From Pseudomonas sp. NFACC02 (GTDB lineage Bacteria > Pseudomonadota > Gammaproteobacteria > Pseudomonadales > Pseudomonadaceae), in assembly GCF_900110765.1 (NCBI RefSeq), contig NZ_FOEO01000020.1, positions 21,506 to 85,505 of the forward strand: a stretch of 64,000 nucleotides of DNA. Reading direction: 5' to 3'. Positions 33,912 through 42,173 of the stretch are shown here, piece after piece; the first letter of the stretch is position 1, and each line of letters begins with the position of its first letter. The position numbers were made by a program, and so were the translations under genes. The notes beneath the pieces are model-generated. The model saw only the letters and a program-made list of their open reading frames with translations, searched no databases and was not told the DNA's origin.

Positions 33912-34697
33912 TCACACCTCAGGATAATCGCCGGTGCCATCCGGCCAGGGCGTCAATAGCTCGAACCCCGTCTGGGTGACCGCCACCATGTGTTCCCACT
34001 GCGCCGATAGAGATTGATCTCGCGTCAGCACGGTCCAGCCGTCATCCAGCACATGGGTGCCGGGTTTGCCTGCGTTGATCATCGGCTCGATGGTGAAGAC
34101 CATCCCCGGTTTGAGTTTCAACCCCTTCCCCGCCGCGCCGTAATGCAGTACCTGCGGTTCTTCGTGATATTTACGCCCGATGCCGTGTCCGCAGTATTCA
34201 CGGACAACGCTGAAGCCTTCCCGATACGCCACGGTCTGGATGGCGTTACCGATGTCGCCCAGCGTTGCGCCAGGCTTCACCGCATGTATTCCGGCCAACG
34301 TGGCCTCGTAGGTGGTTTCAACCAGACGCCGTGCCAACGGGCTGACCTCTCCGACGTAATACATGCGACTGGTATCGCCATACCAGCCATCTTTGATCAC
34401 CGCGACATCGATGTTGACGATGTCGCCTTCCTTGAGAATATCGTCCGCCGACGGGATCCCGTGGCATACCACCGAGTTCGGCGATATACACGTGGTCTTG
34501 GTAAACCCGTGGTACCCGACGTTGGCCGGGATCACTTTCAATTCGTTGACGATGTAATCGTTGCAGAGGTCATCGAGCGCCTCAGTGCTGATACCGGGCT
34601 TCACATGGGGAGCGATCATTGCCAATACATCGGCAGCCAGTCGCCCGGCGACCCTCAGTCCTACCAGATCAGATTCGCTCTTGATACTGATGCTCAT
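33912..34697 (-). CDS. map: Methionine aminopeptidase, type I (second copy type)
   Basis: Removes the N-terminal Met from new proteins. The 261 residues carry the five metal ligands Asp 97 (NIDVAV), Asp 108 (GDTSRM), His 171 (CGHGIG), Glu 204 (FTIEPM) and Glu 235 (QWEHMV), plus His 79. It is not next to rpsB-tsf, where the housekeeping copy normally lies, so it is probably an accessory paralogue. Its start overlaps the stop of the ParD-like gene (ATGA). Confidence 0.93.
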   Translation of the reverse strand: MSISIKSESDLVGLRVAGRLAADVLAMIAPHVKPGISTEALDDLCNDYIVNELKVIPANVGYHGFTKTTCISPNSVVCHGIPSADDILKEGDIVNIDVAVIKDGWYGDTSRMYYVGEVSPLARRLVETTYEATLAGIHAVKPGATLGDIGNAIQTVAYREGFSVVREYCGHGIGRKYHEEPQVLHYGAAGKGLKLKPGMVFTIEPMINAGKPGTHVLDDGWTVLTRDQSLSAQWEHMVAVTQTGFELLTPWPDGTGDYPEV

Positions 34698-34948
34698 CGC
34701 GCCACCGCCCTGATCGGGTGTTGGTGGACAATTTCGTCTTCAGGCTGTGCGCTCAGCAGCGTGCCGCCCGTGGCTTCGGCACGAATCAACAATTGACAGA
34801 TATTGCTGTAATTCAGTCCGGGATTGAGTTCGGCGAGCATGCCCACCCTCATCCAGTGTTCGGCCTGTGCGTTGATTGAACGGCTCAGTGCCGCGCTGGC
34901 TGAGCGAATGTTGTCGTGCATCTGTTCAGAAATCTTGACCAGTCCCAT
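34694..34948 (-). CDS. ParD-like family protein
   Basis: An 84-residue protein starting MGLVKISEQMHDNIRSASAA with the ribbon-helix-helix-like ParD pattern, and NPGLNYSNICQLLIRAE in the second half. Such proteins resemble ParD antitoxins, but here the expected toxin position is occupied by a methionine aminopeptidase gene, four bases overlapping. GAGGT precedes ATG 34948; ten further codons upstream fall in a long inverted repeat and are probably untranslated. Confidence 0.8.
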   Translation of the reverse strand: MGLVKISEQMHDNIRSASAALSRSINAQAEHWMRVGMLAELNPGLNYSNICQLLIRAEATGGTLLSAQPEDEIVHQHPIRAVAR

Positions 34949-34959
34949 GTCTGACCTCG

Positions 34960-34999
34960 CGATGAATATACGAATCATAAACGTTTCATATATTCATCG
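34960..34999. promoter_or_regulatory. Perfect 11-bp inverted repeat at the ParD-like/map promoter
   Basis: CGATGAATATA at 34960-34970 and its exact complement TATATTCATCG at 34989-34999, 18 bases apart, ending 12 bases before the start codon. It looks like a repressor operator, plausibly for the ParD-like protein itself. Confidence 0.65.
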
Positions 35000-35035
35000 G
35001 CAACACTGCCTCTGAACCAAATCTGAACGGACGCC

Positions 35036-35392
35036 TCACACAGACGATGGTGCAGCAGTGTCCGTAGCACATTCCGACAGCGACGTCGCAAGCTGAGAAA
35101 TCGCCTCCTGGTCGTCTTCGCTCAGCGCTCGGTAGTGAGTAATGATTGCCCGTTCTGCGTCGCTCAGCGTGTCGATGGCAATCGGCGTTCGGTTTCCCGA
35201 GAGCACATACAGGACATCGACGCCTTTCTTTCCAAGTGCTGCGAGGTAATCGGAACGTGGAATGCGTTCGCCGCTTTCGTATTTGCCTTGGGCATTGGCT
35301 TCTACGCCTCCAATCGCGCCGAATTCCTGTTGCGAGAGTCCGAGGCTTTTGCGTTCTTCTTTCAGGCGTGAACCAAGATCTTTCATAAACAT
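35036..35392 (-). CDS. XRE-family transcriptional regulator
   Basis: A 118-residue regulator: helix-turn-helix in residues about 5-60 (RLKEERKSLGLSQQEFGAIG, YESGERIPRSDYL), then DVLYVLSGNRTP and a helical tail (LSEDDQEAISQLATSL). This layout is typical of phage-like or stress regulators in pseudomonads. GGAGG lies immediately before the ATG at 35392; a second ATG two codons on is possible. Targets unknown. Confidence 0.88.
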   Translation of the reverse strand: MFMKDLGSRLKEERKSLGLSQQEFGAIGGVEANAQGKYESGERIPRSDYLAALGKKGVDVLYVLSGNRTPIAIDTLSDAERAIITHYRALSEDDQEAISQLATSLSECATDTAAPSSV

Positions 35393-35576
35393 GGGCCTCC
35401 AGTTTGACTATGTTTAAAGCAAGACCCCATCGGTCTGGAGGAGTTGCGATCCACCCGACAATTGTTCAAGCTGCGCGATTTTCGGCCTCATGTAATCTTC
35501 ATCACGGCCGATAGATTCGGATGGAGAGCTTGTCATTTTTCGTGGCAACCCGATTTTTGCAGTTCGGAGACCAGAC

Positions 35577-35738
35577 GTGATTACATTTTTGCTGGGTTGG
35601 TGCGTTCTATCCGTAATAGGCACTCTGATCGCACTGAGCCTGATCAGAACAGGCAAAGCGCGTCAGCCGGACGCCGATGAAACCCAAGCGTCGGCGCTTC
35701 AGGTCGCCGTGGTAACCGCACCGGCTCGCAAGCGCTGA
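35577..35738 (+). CDS. Small single-span membrane protein, 53 residues
   Basis: A GTG start at 35577 has GGAG nine bases upstream. Residues about 2-24 form one transmembrane helix (TFLLGWCVLSVIGTLIALSL), followed by a polar basic tail (RTGKARQPDADE and a C-terminal APARKR). It would insert in the inner membrane with the tail in the cytoplasm or periplasm. No family is recognised. It is divergent from the XRE gene. Confidence 0.55.
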   Translation: MITFLLGWCVLSVIGTLIALSLIRTGKARQPDADETQASALQVAVVTAPARKR

Positions 35739-35794
35739 GCCTGCCATTCCCGCTGCACGACTACCTTAGCCCTGTCGGATGATGCGCGGGGAAA

Positions 35795-36007
35795 TCATTC
35801 CGCCGCAGAGGGCCCGTGGCCGCCTGGAAAAAACTCGTCGTTCGAAACAAACGCCAGGTCCACCTGGCTGGCGCTGAACTGACGCACCCCCGCCGCCAGC
35901 GCGAGAAAGTCCTCGCGCTGCATCTCGGTACCCCAGACGCTGTTGAAGGTCGGCTCTTGGGCCTGGACGGTGAATGCAATGCTGGTTTCGGCTTGAGTCA
36001 TGAGCAT
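35795..36007 (-). CDS. Hypothetical SOS-regulated small protein, 70 residues
   Basis: AAAGGGAATC precedes the ATG at 36007, and a LexA box lies 24 bases further up, so DNA damage should induce it. The product is soluble: an N-terminal strand region (TSIAFTVQAQEPTFNSVWG), then REDFLALAAGVRQF and a Gly-rich acidic end (FFPGGHGPSAAE). No signal peptide and no recognised family. Its role in the DNA damage response is unknown. Confidence 0.65.
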   Translation of the reverse strand: MLMTQAETSIAFTVQAQEPTFNSVWGTEMQREDFLALAAGVRQFSASQVDLAFVSNDEFFPGGHGPSAAE

Positions 36008-36030
36008 GGTCGATTCCCTTTCACTGAATA

Positions 36031-36046
36031 CTGTTTAAACATACAG
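36031..36046. promoter_or_regulatory. LexA box upstream of the gene at 35795-36007
   Basis: CTGTTTAAACATACAG fits CTGT-N8-ACAG with an AT-rich centre. The flanking TACTGT...ACAGTA extends the symmetry by two bases. It lies directly upstream of the ribosome site. Confidence 0.8.
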
Positions 36047-36271
36047 TATTTTCATCGACAGCCAAACGCAAGTCATGATTCGACGAGCGGTCGTCCCTTT
36101 GCGTGAACGCACGCCCCTATTGCCAGAAGGCTGCGTCGTCGCTCTCAGGCAGCATCGGGCAAGAACAGAGCAGTATTCAAATACCGTTGCGGCCGCACCG
36201 GGACGTAGCCTGCAAGGGTTCAAGCGCGCCGCCTTTCGCAGAGCGCCATCGCCTGTTAGCGGGGCACGACC

Positions 36272-36469
36272 ATGAAAACCCTTATCGCGTTACTGGTGAC
36301 ATTGATGCTGGCCGCTGTCAGTGCCAGCGCCCTGGCCATGCCGTGCGGCAACAACAGCAAATCGTCCAGCGAGGCCCTGGACAGCCAGCACCTGATGCGC
36401 CTGCATGTCGCCCAGCAGAGCCCGGTTGCTCTAAAACGACCGGGCAAACTGCCGACGCTGGAGGTCTAA
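36272..36469 (+). CDS. Exported hypothetical peptide, 65 residues
   Basis: The product begins with a clear signal peptide (MKTLIALLVTLMLAAVSASA, cleavage near LA-MPCG). The mature part has about 43 residues with one Cys and a Lys-rich end (LKRPGKLPTLEV). The ribosome site is weak (GGGGCACG). It overlaps the end of dpkA by four bases on the opposite strand. Function unknown. Confidence 0.6.
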   Translation: MKTLIALLVTLMLAAVSASALAMPCGNNSKSSSEALDSQHLMRLHVAQQSPVALKRPGKLPTLEV

Positions 36470-37497
36470 GCGCTGGCCAGTACCTGGAGGCGACTCAAAT
36501 CGTCAACCGACAGTACGATGCCTTCCGTCAGGGATTTTTCACGCTGGTGGTAGCGACGATCACCGGGCATGCGTCGCTGACCTGCACCGAGCATCTGCCT
36601 GACCAGCTCTTCGCTGCGCTCGGCAAAGGCGTGTCCGCTGCCTTTGTCCGGATCGATGACGATGATCATCTGGCCCGTCCACGGGGTTTGCGCACCCGGC
36701 TTGCTGGACATGTCAAATTCGAACGAGAAGTTGCCGCCGGTCAATGCGGCAGACAGCAGCTCAACCATCATCGACAGCGCCGACCCTTTGTAACCGCCGA
36801 ACGGCAAAAGCGCGCCGCCATCCAGAATCCTCTTGGGGTCTTCGGTAGGCTGCCCCCCACGATCCACGCCCATGCCCGGCGGCAGCATGCGCCCTTCCCT
36901 TGCGGCTATCTGGACATCACCGTGGGCGATGGCACTGGTTGCCATGTCGAAAACAATGGGCTGCCCTCCTGCCCGAGGCGCGGCAAAAGCGATCGGGTTG
37001 GTGCCGAACAACGGTTTCCGGGCATCGTGAGGGACGACGCAGGTCATGCTATTGACCACGCTCAAGGCGACCAGACCTTCCTGAGCGAAGGGCTCGACGT
37101 CTGGCCACAGTGCGGCAAAATGGTGCGAGTTGCGAATGGCGAGGATCGCAATGCCCGCCGTACGCGCTTTCTCGATCAGCAGCGCCTTGGCGGCTTGCAT
37201 CGCGGGCTGAGCGAAGCCGCCGCCTGCGTCCACCCGCACGAAAGCAGCACCGACATCCTCGACCTTCGGCACGGCATGGCCATCGACCCAGCCCGCCGCC
37301 AGTGACGATAAATACCCTTTGATGCGAAAGATCCCGTGGCTGTGCGATCCGTCGCGTTCAGCACTGGCGCAGTTCTCAGCCAGCACAGCCGCCACTTCAG
37401 GCGAGGTGCCGTGGCGCAGGAATATCTGCCGCAGCAGTTCGGTCAGGTCGCCGAAAGAAATCGCGTGGGTGTCTACGGGATCGCGGGGTGAAGACAT
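36466..37497 (-). CDS. dpkA: Piperideine/pyrroline-2-carboxylate reductase
   Basis: NADPH-dependent reduction of cyclic imino acids (piperideine-2-carboxylate to pipecolate; pyrroline-2-carboxylate to proline) in D-lysine and D-proline use. From ATG 37497 (GGAG upstream) it has 343 residues, the length I recall for the P. syringae enzyme, and resembles it closely. Landmarks: SHSHGIFR (His 52 and 54), GGGFAQPAM, FGTNPIAFAAPRAGG, PFGGYKGSALSMMVE. It belongs to the malate/lactate dehydrogenase type 2 family. It is divergent from an FAD oxidase gene. Confidence 0.9.
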   Translation of the reverse strand: MSSPRDPVDTHAISFGDLTELLRQIFLRHGTSPEVAAVLAENCASAERDGSHSHGIFRIKGYLSSLAAGWVDGHAVPKVEDVGAAFVRVDAGGGFAQPAMQAAKALLIEKARTAGIAILAIRNSHHFAALWPDVEPFAQEGLVALSVVNSMTCVVPHDARKPLFGTNPIAFAAPRAGGQPIVFDMATSAIAHGDVQIAAREGRMLPPGMGVDRGGQPTEDPKRILDGGALLPFGGYKGSALSMMVELLSAALTGGNFSFEFDMSSKPGAQTPWTGQMIIVIDPDKGSGHAFAERSEELVRQMLGAGQRRMPGDRRYHQREKSLTEGIVLSVDDLSRLQVLASA

Positions 37498-37632
37498 CTG
37501 AAGCTCCGGTGTGATTATTGGAGGTGGAAGCCAAACAGAACGTAGGGGCGGGAGAGTACTGTGCGCCTGCAAACGGGTAAACTGCGCGAAGGTAACGGCC
37601 TCACGTCTCTACAGCCGTTTAAGGATCGATCC

Positions 37633-38871
37633 ATGGATTGTCAGACCCTCGTTCTCGGCGCCGGCATCGTCGGCGTCTGTTCGGCACTGCACCTGCAAGC
37701 CGCAGGCCAGAGCGTCATCCTGCTCGATCGGGAGGAACCCGGCCGAGGTACCAGCCATGGCAATGCAGGCCTGATCGAGCGCTCCAGCATCGTGCCCTAT
37801 GCTTTCCCTCGCGAGTGGTCGCGCCTGTTGCGTTACGGTCTGAACACACAGTCCTCGATGCGCTTCAGCCCTGCGTTTCTGCCACGCCTGGCGCCCTGGC
37901 TGCTGCAGTACTGGCGGCAGTCTTCGCCCGACAACCTGGCCAGGGCAAGCCGCGCCATGCAGCCGCTGATCGAGCGCTGCGTCGTTGAGCATGATCGGCT
38001 GGCAGAAGCGTCGGGCATGACCGGGCTGATACGCGCCAAAGGCTGGATCGAGCTTTATCGCGATCAGCGCGAATTCGATCTGGCCGTCACCGATGCCCAA
38101 ACCTACGCTGCATATGGCTTGAGCTATGACATCCTCGACACCGCTCAACTGCGTGATCGTGAGCCGAGTCTCAGCGGTGCGGTAGGTGGCATCCATTGGC
38201 TCGACCCGAAGAGCGTGACCGATCCCGGTGCGCTGGTGCGCGGTTATGCAGCCTTGTTCGTGAAACGTGGCGGCGTGTTGCTCAAAGGTGATGCACGCAG
38301 CCTGCATCAGCAGGACCAGGGTTGGCGAGTCAACAGTGAGGCTGGCGGCATCAGTGCCCGGCAGGTGGTCGTCGCGCTCGGACCGCAGTCGGCGGACGTG
38401 TTTTCGCGGTTTGGTTATCGCATTCCGTTGGCAATCAAGCGCGGCTATCACATGCACTACGCCTCCCAGGCGGGCGCCGCCCTTGAGCACGCCGTGATCG
38501 ATGCTCAGGCCGGCTATGTGTTGGCCCCCATGGCACGCGGCATTCGGTTGACCACCGGGGTGGAATTTGCCGCCAGCGATGCGCCCGCCAACGAGATTCA
38601 GCTGCGCCGTTGCGAAGCCATTGCACGCGAACTTTACCCGCTGGGTGAGCGCCTGGACGCCGAGCCGTGGCTGGGCCGCAGGCCGTGCCTGCCCGACATG
38701 CGGCCAGTCATCGGTCAGGCCCCCCGTCATCCAGGTCTGTGGTTCAACTTCGGCCACGCCCATCATGGCTTGACGCTGGGGCCGGTGACGGGACGACTGC
38801 TCGCGGAGATGATGACGGGCAAGCCGACGTTTGCCGACCCCGGGCCTTACAGTCCGGCTCGCTTTCTTTAA
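37633..38871 (+). CDS. FAD-dependent D-amino acid oxidase/dehydrogenase, DadA-like
   Basis: A 412-residue flavoprotein with GAGIVGVCSALHL at 9-21 (FAD-binding), the family segment GTSHGNAGLIERSS, and the C-terminal RPCLPDMRPVIG with LWFNFGHAHHGLTLGPVTG. These fit the DadA/glycine oxidase group, which deaminates D-amino acids to keto or imino acids. Beside dpkA it could supply the imino acid that DpkA reduces, as for D-lysine in P. putida (AmaD-like); that is inference. Start chosen at 37633 (AAGGATC upstream). Confidence 0.85.
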   Translation: MDCQTLVLGAGIVGVCSALHLQAAGQSVILLDREEPGRGTSHGNAGLIERSSIVPYAFPREWSRLLRYGLNTQSSMRFSPAFLPRLAPWLLQYWRQSSPDNLARASRAMQPLIERCVVEHDRLAEASGMTGLIRAKGWIELYRDQREFDLAVTDAQTYAAYGLSYDILDTAQLRDREPSLSGAVGGIHWLDPKSVTDPGALVRGYAALFVKRGGVLLKGDARSLHQQDQGWRVNSEAGGISARQVVVALGPQSADVFSRFGYRIPLAIKRGYHMHYASQAGAALEHAVIDAQAGYVLAPMARGIRLTTGVEFAASDAPANEIQLRRCEAIARELYPLGERLDAEPWLGRRPCLPDMRPVIGQAPRHPGLWFNFGHAHHGLTLGPVTGRLLAEMMTGKPTFADPGPYSPARFL

Positions 38872-38911
38872 CCGATCGCCCTGGCGCGGGGACGACGGGC
38901 CTGAACGCCGA

Positions 38912-39349
38912 TTAATTCGCCAACGGCATCAACCGTTTCTGGAAAAACAGGCGCTGATGGCCCGGCGGGTAGTCATCCAGATGCCCGAACGCCTCATAAC
39001 CGTGTTTGCGGTAGAAGTCCGGCGCCTGGAAATCGAACGTGTCGAGCCAGATCCCGACGCAGTTCTTTTCACGGGCGAACGCTTCGGCCCTGTCCATCAA
39101 CTGGCTGCCCATCCGCTGCCCGCGTGCCTGTTCAGGGACCACCAGCAATTCGATGAACAACCAGCGGTAAAGGATTCTCCCGTGCAAACCACCCAACACC
39201 GCATCGGTGTTTTCGTCTCGCACAAAGAACGCGAAACTTTCTGCCAGACCATCGCCCGCTTTTGCAGCGTTGTACGCTCTAAGCGGTGCCAGAATCTGTA
39301 GGCGTTCATCTTCATCGGGATTGCTTTTGAATTCGATCCGCACACTCAT
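38912..39349 (-). CDS. GNAT-family N-acetyltransferase
   Basis: A 145-residue acetyltransferase from ATG 39349 (GGAAG upstream). The acetyl-CoA-binding motif A appears as IELLVVPEQARGQRMGSQLM, followed by GIWLDTFDFQAPDFYRKHGYE typical of the GNAT C-terminal half. Substrate unknown. Upstream in-frame codons to 39490 are not needed. It converges with the oxidase gene. Confidence 0.88.
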   Translation of the reverse strand: MSVRIEFKSNPDEDERLQILAPLRAYNAAKAGDGLAESFAFFVRDENTDAVLGGLHGRILYRWLFIELLVVPEQARGQRMGSQLMDRAEAFAREKNCVGIWLDTFDFQAPDFYRKHGYEAFGHLDDYPPGHQRLFFQKRLMPLAN

Positions 39350-39490
39350 GCGCCGCTTCCTGCTGACGGGTAATAGGAAAACAAGGGTGGCGGATTCAAT
39401 GAGCGGAGTAAAGCCCGGGGAAGGCCCGTGCGGGAACAACCGGTGGCTGCTCCCGCGTGTGACGTGAACGAACGGCGAAGCGCCGTACAA

Positions 39491-39757
39491 TCAGTCTTTC
39501 TGGTCGCGCAGCACGTTGCCGGAGATGGCGTCGATGCGGAACTCATACGTCAGGCTGTCAGCCTTGCGGCCCTCACCTTCCCAGTATCCATGGTCGTCCG
39601 CTTCGATCTTGTAGATCTCGGTGTAACCCGCCGACTTGGCCTTTTCGATGGCTTTCTCGATGGTGATCCAACCCGGCGCGGGTTTGTCCGCCAGCGCGAA
39701 TTGAGCGGTGGTCAAAGCAGCGGTGGCGAGGACGGCAGCGGTAAGTTGTTTAATCAT
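39491..39757 (-). CDS. PepSY-domain periplasmic protein
   Basis: An 88-residue protein with signal peptide (LATAALTTAQFALA) and one PepSY domain: WITIEKAIEKAKSAGYTEIYK, then an acidic stretch with EFRIDAISGNVLRDQKD at the end. PepSY modules often inhibit or regulate proteases or lie in envelope-stress genes. The start is ATG 39757; the 53 codons upstream are a non-native extension. It is 142 bases from the GNAT gene in the same direction. Confidence 0.87.
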   Translation of the reverse strand: MIKQLTAAVLATAALTTAQFALADKPAPGWITIEKAIEKAKSAGYTEIYKIEADDHGYWEGEGRKADSLTYEFRIDAISGNVLRDQKD

Positions 39758-39946
39758 GTTTGAACTCCATTTCCCTTTGCGGGCTTTATGACGTGCGAGT
39801 TTTGGAGTTCCCGAGGAAAAAAATAGTTCAGGCGAGGTTGTGTAATCGAGTGATGCAGTCGGCTGGCCGGAGCAGCAAGTCCCCCACTCCCACCGAAAAC
39901 CGCGCAAGCCGGCCATAGGGAAGTGGCCGGCATAAAGGGTCCGCGA

Positions 39947-40135
39947 TCAGCGCTTGACCTTGCGACGCAAGACGCCGTTCAAGACGACAACCACCACCGC
40001 GACGAAGATGGCGATGTACTGGAAGGTCTTTTCGTCGAGCACGCCGATGGTCTGCAGGTGCGACAGGCCGAGCATGATGACCAGCACGCTCAGGGCGATG
40101 ATGATCGAATAAATAAGACGCTGTTTGTTGGTCAT
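39947..40135 (-). CDS. Small two-span membrane protein, 62 residues
   Basis: AGGAAACC precedes the ATG at 40135. Residues 8-28 (YSIIIALSVLVIMLGL) and 38-56 (QYIAIFVAVVVVVLNGV) are membrane spans, with a basic C-terminus (LRRKVKR) on the cytoplasmic side by the positive-inside rule. It is divergent from the antiporter gene. No family name is recalled; function unknown. Confidence 0.65.
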   Translation of the reverse strand: MTNKQRLIYSIIIALSVLVIMLGLSHLQTIGVLDEKTFQYIAIFVAVVVVVLNGVLRRKVKR

Positions 40136-40337
40136 TGCAGGTTTCCTGAAAACGGACAAGATCATGGGCGCGACGCGAATGCGCCCGACATGTTACGCGC
40201 TCGAGGCGCTACTGGCACCCTGGCACACCCGGCAAAACTGCGGCGAAGCGTCTCGGCCGGCGTTTCTTGTCACTATGACGTGGTTTAATACGCGCAATTG
40301 TGTAGGAATTTTCGCTGTTTCGGTTAAGGAGTCTCCA

Positions 40338-42155
40338 ATGCCCCATGAAGGCAGCCCGCTGCAGGTCGCAGTCGTGTTTTTACTCGCCGCCGTTGTAACC
40401 GTTCCGCTGGCCAAACGGCTGCAACTGGGCGCCGTCATCGGCTATCTGATCGCAGGCGTGATCATCGGCCCCGCCGGTCTGGGCCTGATCGGCGATCTGG
40501 AGAGCGTCTCGCACATCTCCGAGCTGGGCGTGGTTTTGCTGCTGTTCATCATCGGGCTTGAACTGTCGCCAAAGCGGCTTTGGGTCATGCGCAAAGCAGT
40601 GTTCGGCGTTGGGTTGGCGCAGGTCCTGCTCACCGGTGTAGTGATTGGCGCGGTTGCCCTCGTCGGCTTCGGCCAGCCGCTGAACAGCGCGGTGGTACTG
40701 GGGCTGGGCCTGGCGCTGTCGTCAACGGCCTTTGGCCTGCAAAGCCTGGCCGAACGCAAGGAGTTGAATGCGCCCCACGGCCGCCTGGCCTTCGCCATTT
40801 TGCTGTTTCAGGACATCGCGGCAATCCCGCTGATTGCCCTGGTGCCGATGCTCGCGGGTGGCGACCACAATGCCACTTCCAGCGACTCGTTGCGTCACGG
40901 CCTGCAGGTGCTCGGCGGCATCGCCATTGTCGTGGTCGGCGGTCGCTATTTGCTGCGTCCGGTATTTCGTATCGTGGCCAAGACCAAGCTGCAGGAAGTG
41001 TCCACTGCCACCGCGTTGCTGGTGGTGATCGGCACCGCATGGCTGATGGACCTGGTCGGCGTATCCATGGCGTTAGGCGCGTTCCTTGCCGGTCTGCTGC
41101 TGGCCGACTCCGAATACCGCCATGAGCTTGAATCCCAGATCGAACCGTTCAAAGGGCTGCTGCTGGGCCTGTTTTTCATCAGCGTGGGCATGGGCGCCAA
41201 TATCGGTTTGCTGTTCAGTTCTCCGATTGTCGTATTGGGTCTGACCCTGCTGCTGATCGGCCTCAAGCTGCCCCTGTTGTTTTTCGTCGGGCGTCTGGCC
41301 GGTGGCCTCGGCAAACAAAGCGCGCTTCGCCTCGGTCTGGTATTGGCCGCCGGAGGCGAATTCGCCTTCGTGGTGTTCCAGATCGGCCGCGACAAGGGGC
41401 TGTTCGATGCCGGGCTGTACGACACGCTGGTGCTGACCATCACGCTGTCGATGGCACTGACCCCGTTGTTGCTGCTGGTGATGTCGCGCTGGCTCAAACC
41501 CAAGCCGGTGCAGCAACCCGTACCCGATGAATACCGCGAAATCGACTCCGATAACCCGCGTGTGGTCATCGCCGGCATGGGCCGGATGGGCCAGATCGTC
41601 GCGCGTATTTTGCGCGCGCAGAAGATTCCGTTCGTGGCGCTGGACACGTCGGTGGAAACCATCGAATTCACCCGAAGCTTCGGCAATGTGCCGGTGTTCT
41701 ACGGAGACCCGCTGCGCCCCGAAATCCTGCGCGCGGCCAAGGTCGATCAGGCGGAGTATTTCGTCATTGCCACCGACGATCCGGACACCAACATCAAAAC
41801 AGCCGAACTGGTTCGCAAGCTGTATCCGCACCTGAAAATCATCGCCCGGGCGCGTAACCGCCAACACGTCCACCGCCTGATGGACCTGGATGCGCAGGCG
41901 GTGCGGGAAACCTTCTACTCCAGCCTTGAGATGACCCGCCGCACGCTCATCGGCCTGGGCCTGAGCGAAGCGCAGGCGGCCGCGCGCATCTCCCGGTTCA
42001 AGCGTCACGACGAGCAGGTGCTCAATCGTCAGCACCTGATTTACGACGACGCCGCGAAAGTCATGCAGAGCGCACTGGAGGCCCGGACCGAGCTGGCGGA
42101 ACTGTTCGAGTCCGACCGCATGGACGAGGAAGCTGAAGGGGCTGCCAAAAGCTGA
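40338..42155 (+). CDS. Monovalent cation:proton antiporter-2, KefB/KefC type
   Basis: A 605-residue K+/H+ antiporter. About twelve membrane spans lie in residues 8-385 (including IIGLELSPKRLW and GGEFAFVVFQIG), followed by a cytoplasmic RCK/TrkA-N domain with the NAD-binding Gly motif VVIAGMGRMGQIVARIL near 410-426. In E. coli such systems are gated by glutathione adducts and protect against electrophiles. KefB and KefC cannot be separated by eye. Start at 40338 with AAGGAG upstream; upstream codons to 40125 are unsupported. Confidence 0.92.
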   Translation: MPHEGSPLQVAVVFLLAAVVTVPLAKRLQLGAVIGYLIAGVIIGPAGLGLIGDLESVSHISELGVVLLLFIIGLELSPKRLWVMRKAVFGVGLAQVLLTGVVIGAVALVGFGQPLNSAVVLGLGLALSSTAFGLQSLAERKELNAPHGRLAFAILLFQDIAAIPLIALVPMLAGGDHNATSSDSLRHGLQVLGGIAIVVVGGRYLLRPVFRIVAKTKLQEVSTATALLVVIGTAWLMDLVGVSMALGAFLAGLLLADSEYRHELESQIEPFKGLLLGLFFISVGMGANIGLLFSSPIVVLGLTLLLIGLKLPLLFFVGRLAGGLGKQSALRLGLVLAAGGEFAFVVFQIGRDKGLFDAGLYDTLVLTITLSMALTPLLLLVMSRWLKPKPVQQPVPDEYREIDSDNPRVVIAGMGRMGQIVARILRAQKIPFVALDTSVETIEFTRSFGNVPVFYGDPLRPEILRAAKVDQAEYFVIATDDPDTNIKTAELVRKLYPHLKIIARARNRQHVHRLMDLDAQAVRETFYSSLEMTRRTLIGLGLSEAQAAARISRFKRHDEQVLNRQHLIYDDAAKVMQSALEARTELAELFESDRMDEEAEGAAKS

Positions 42156-42173
42156 CCCCTTCGGCGGCAAGGC

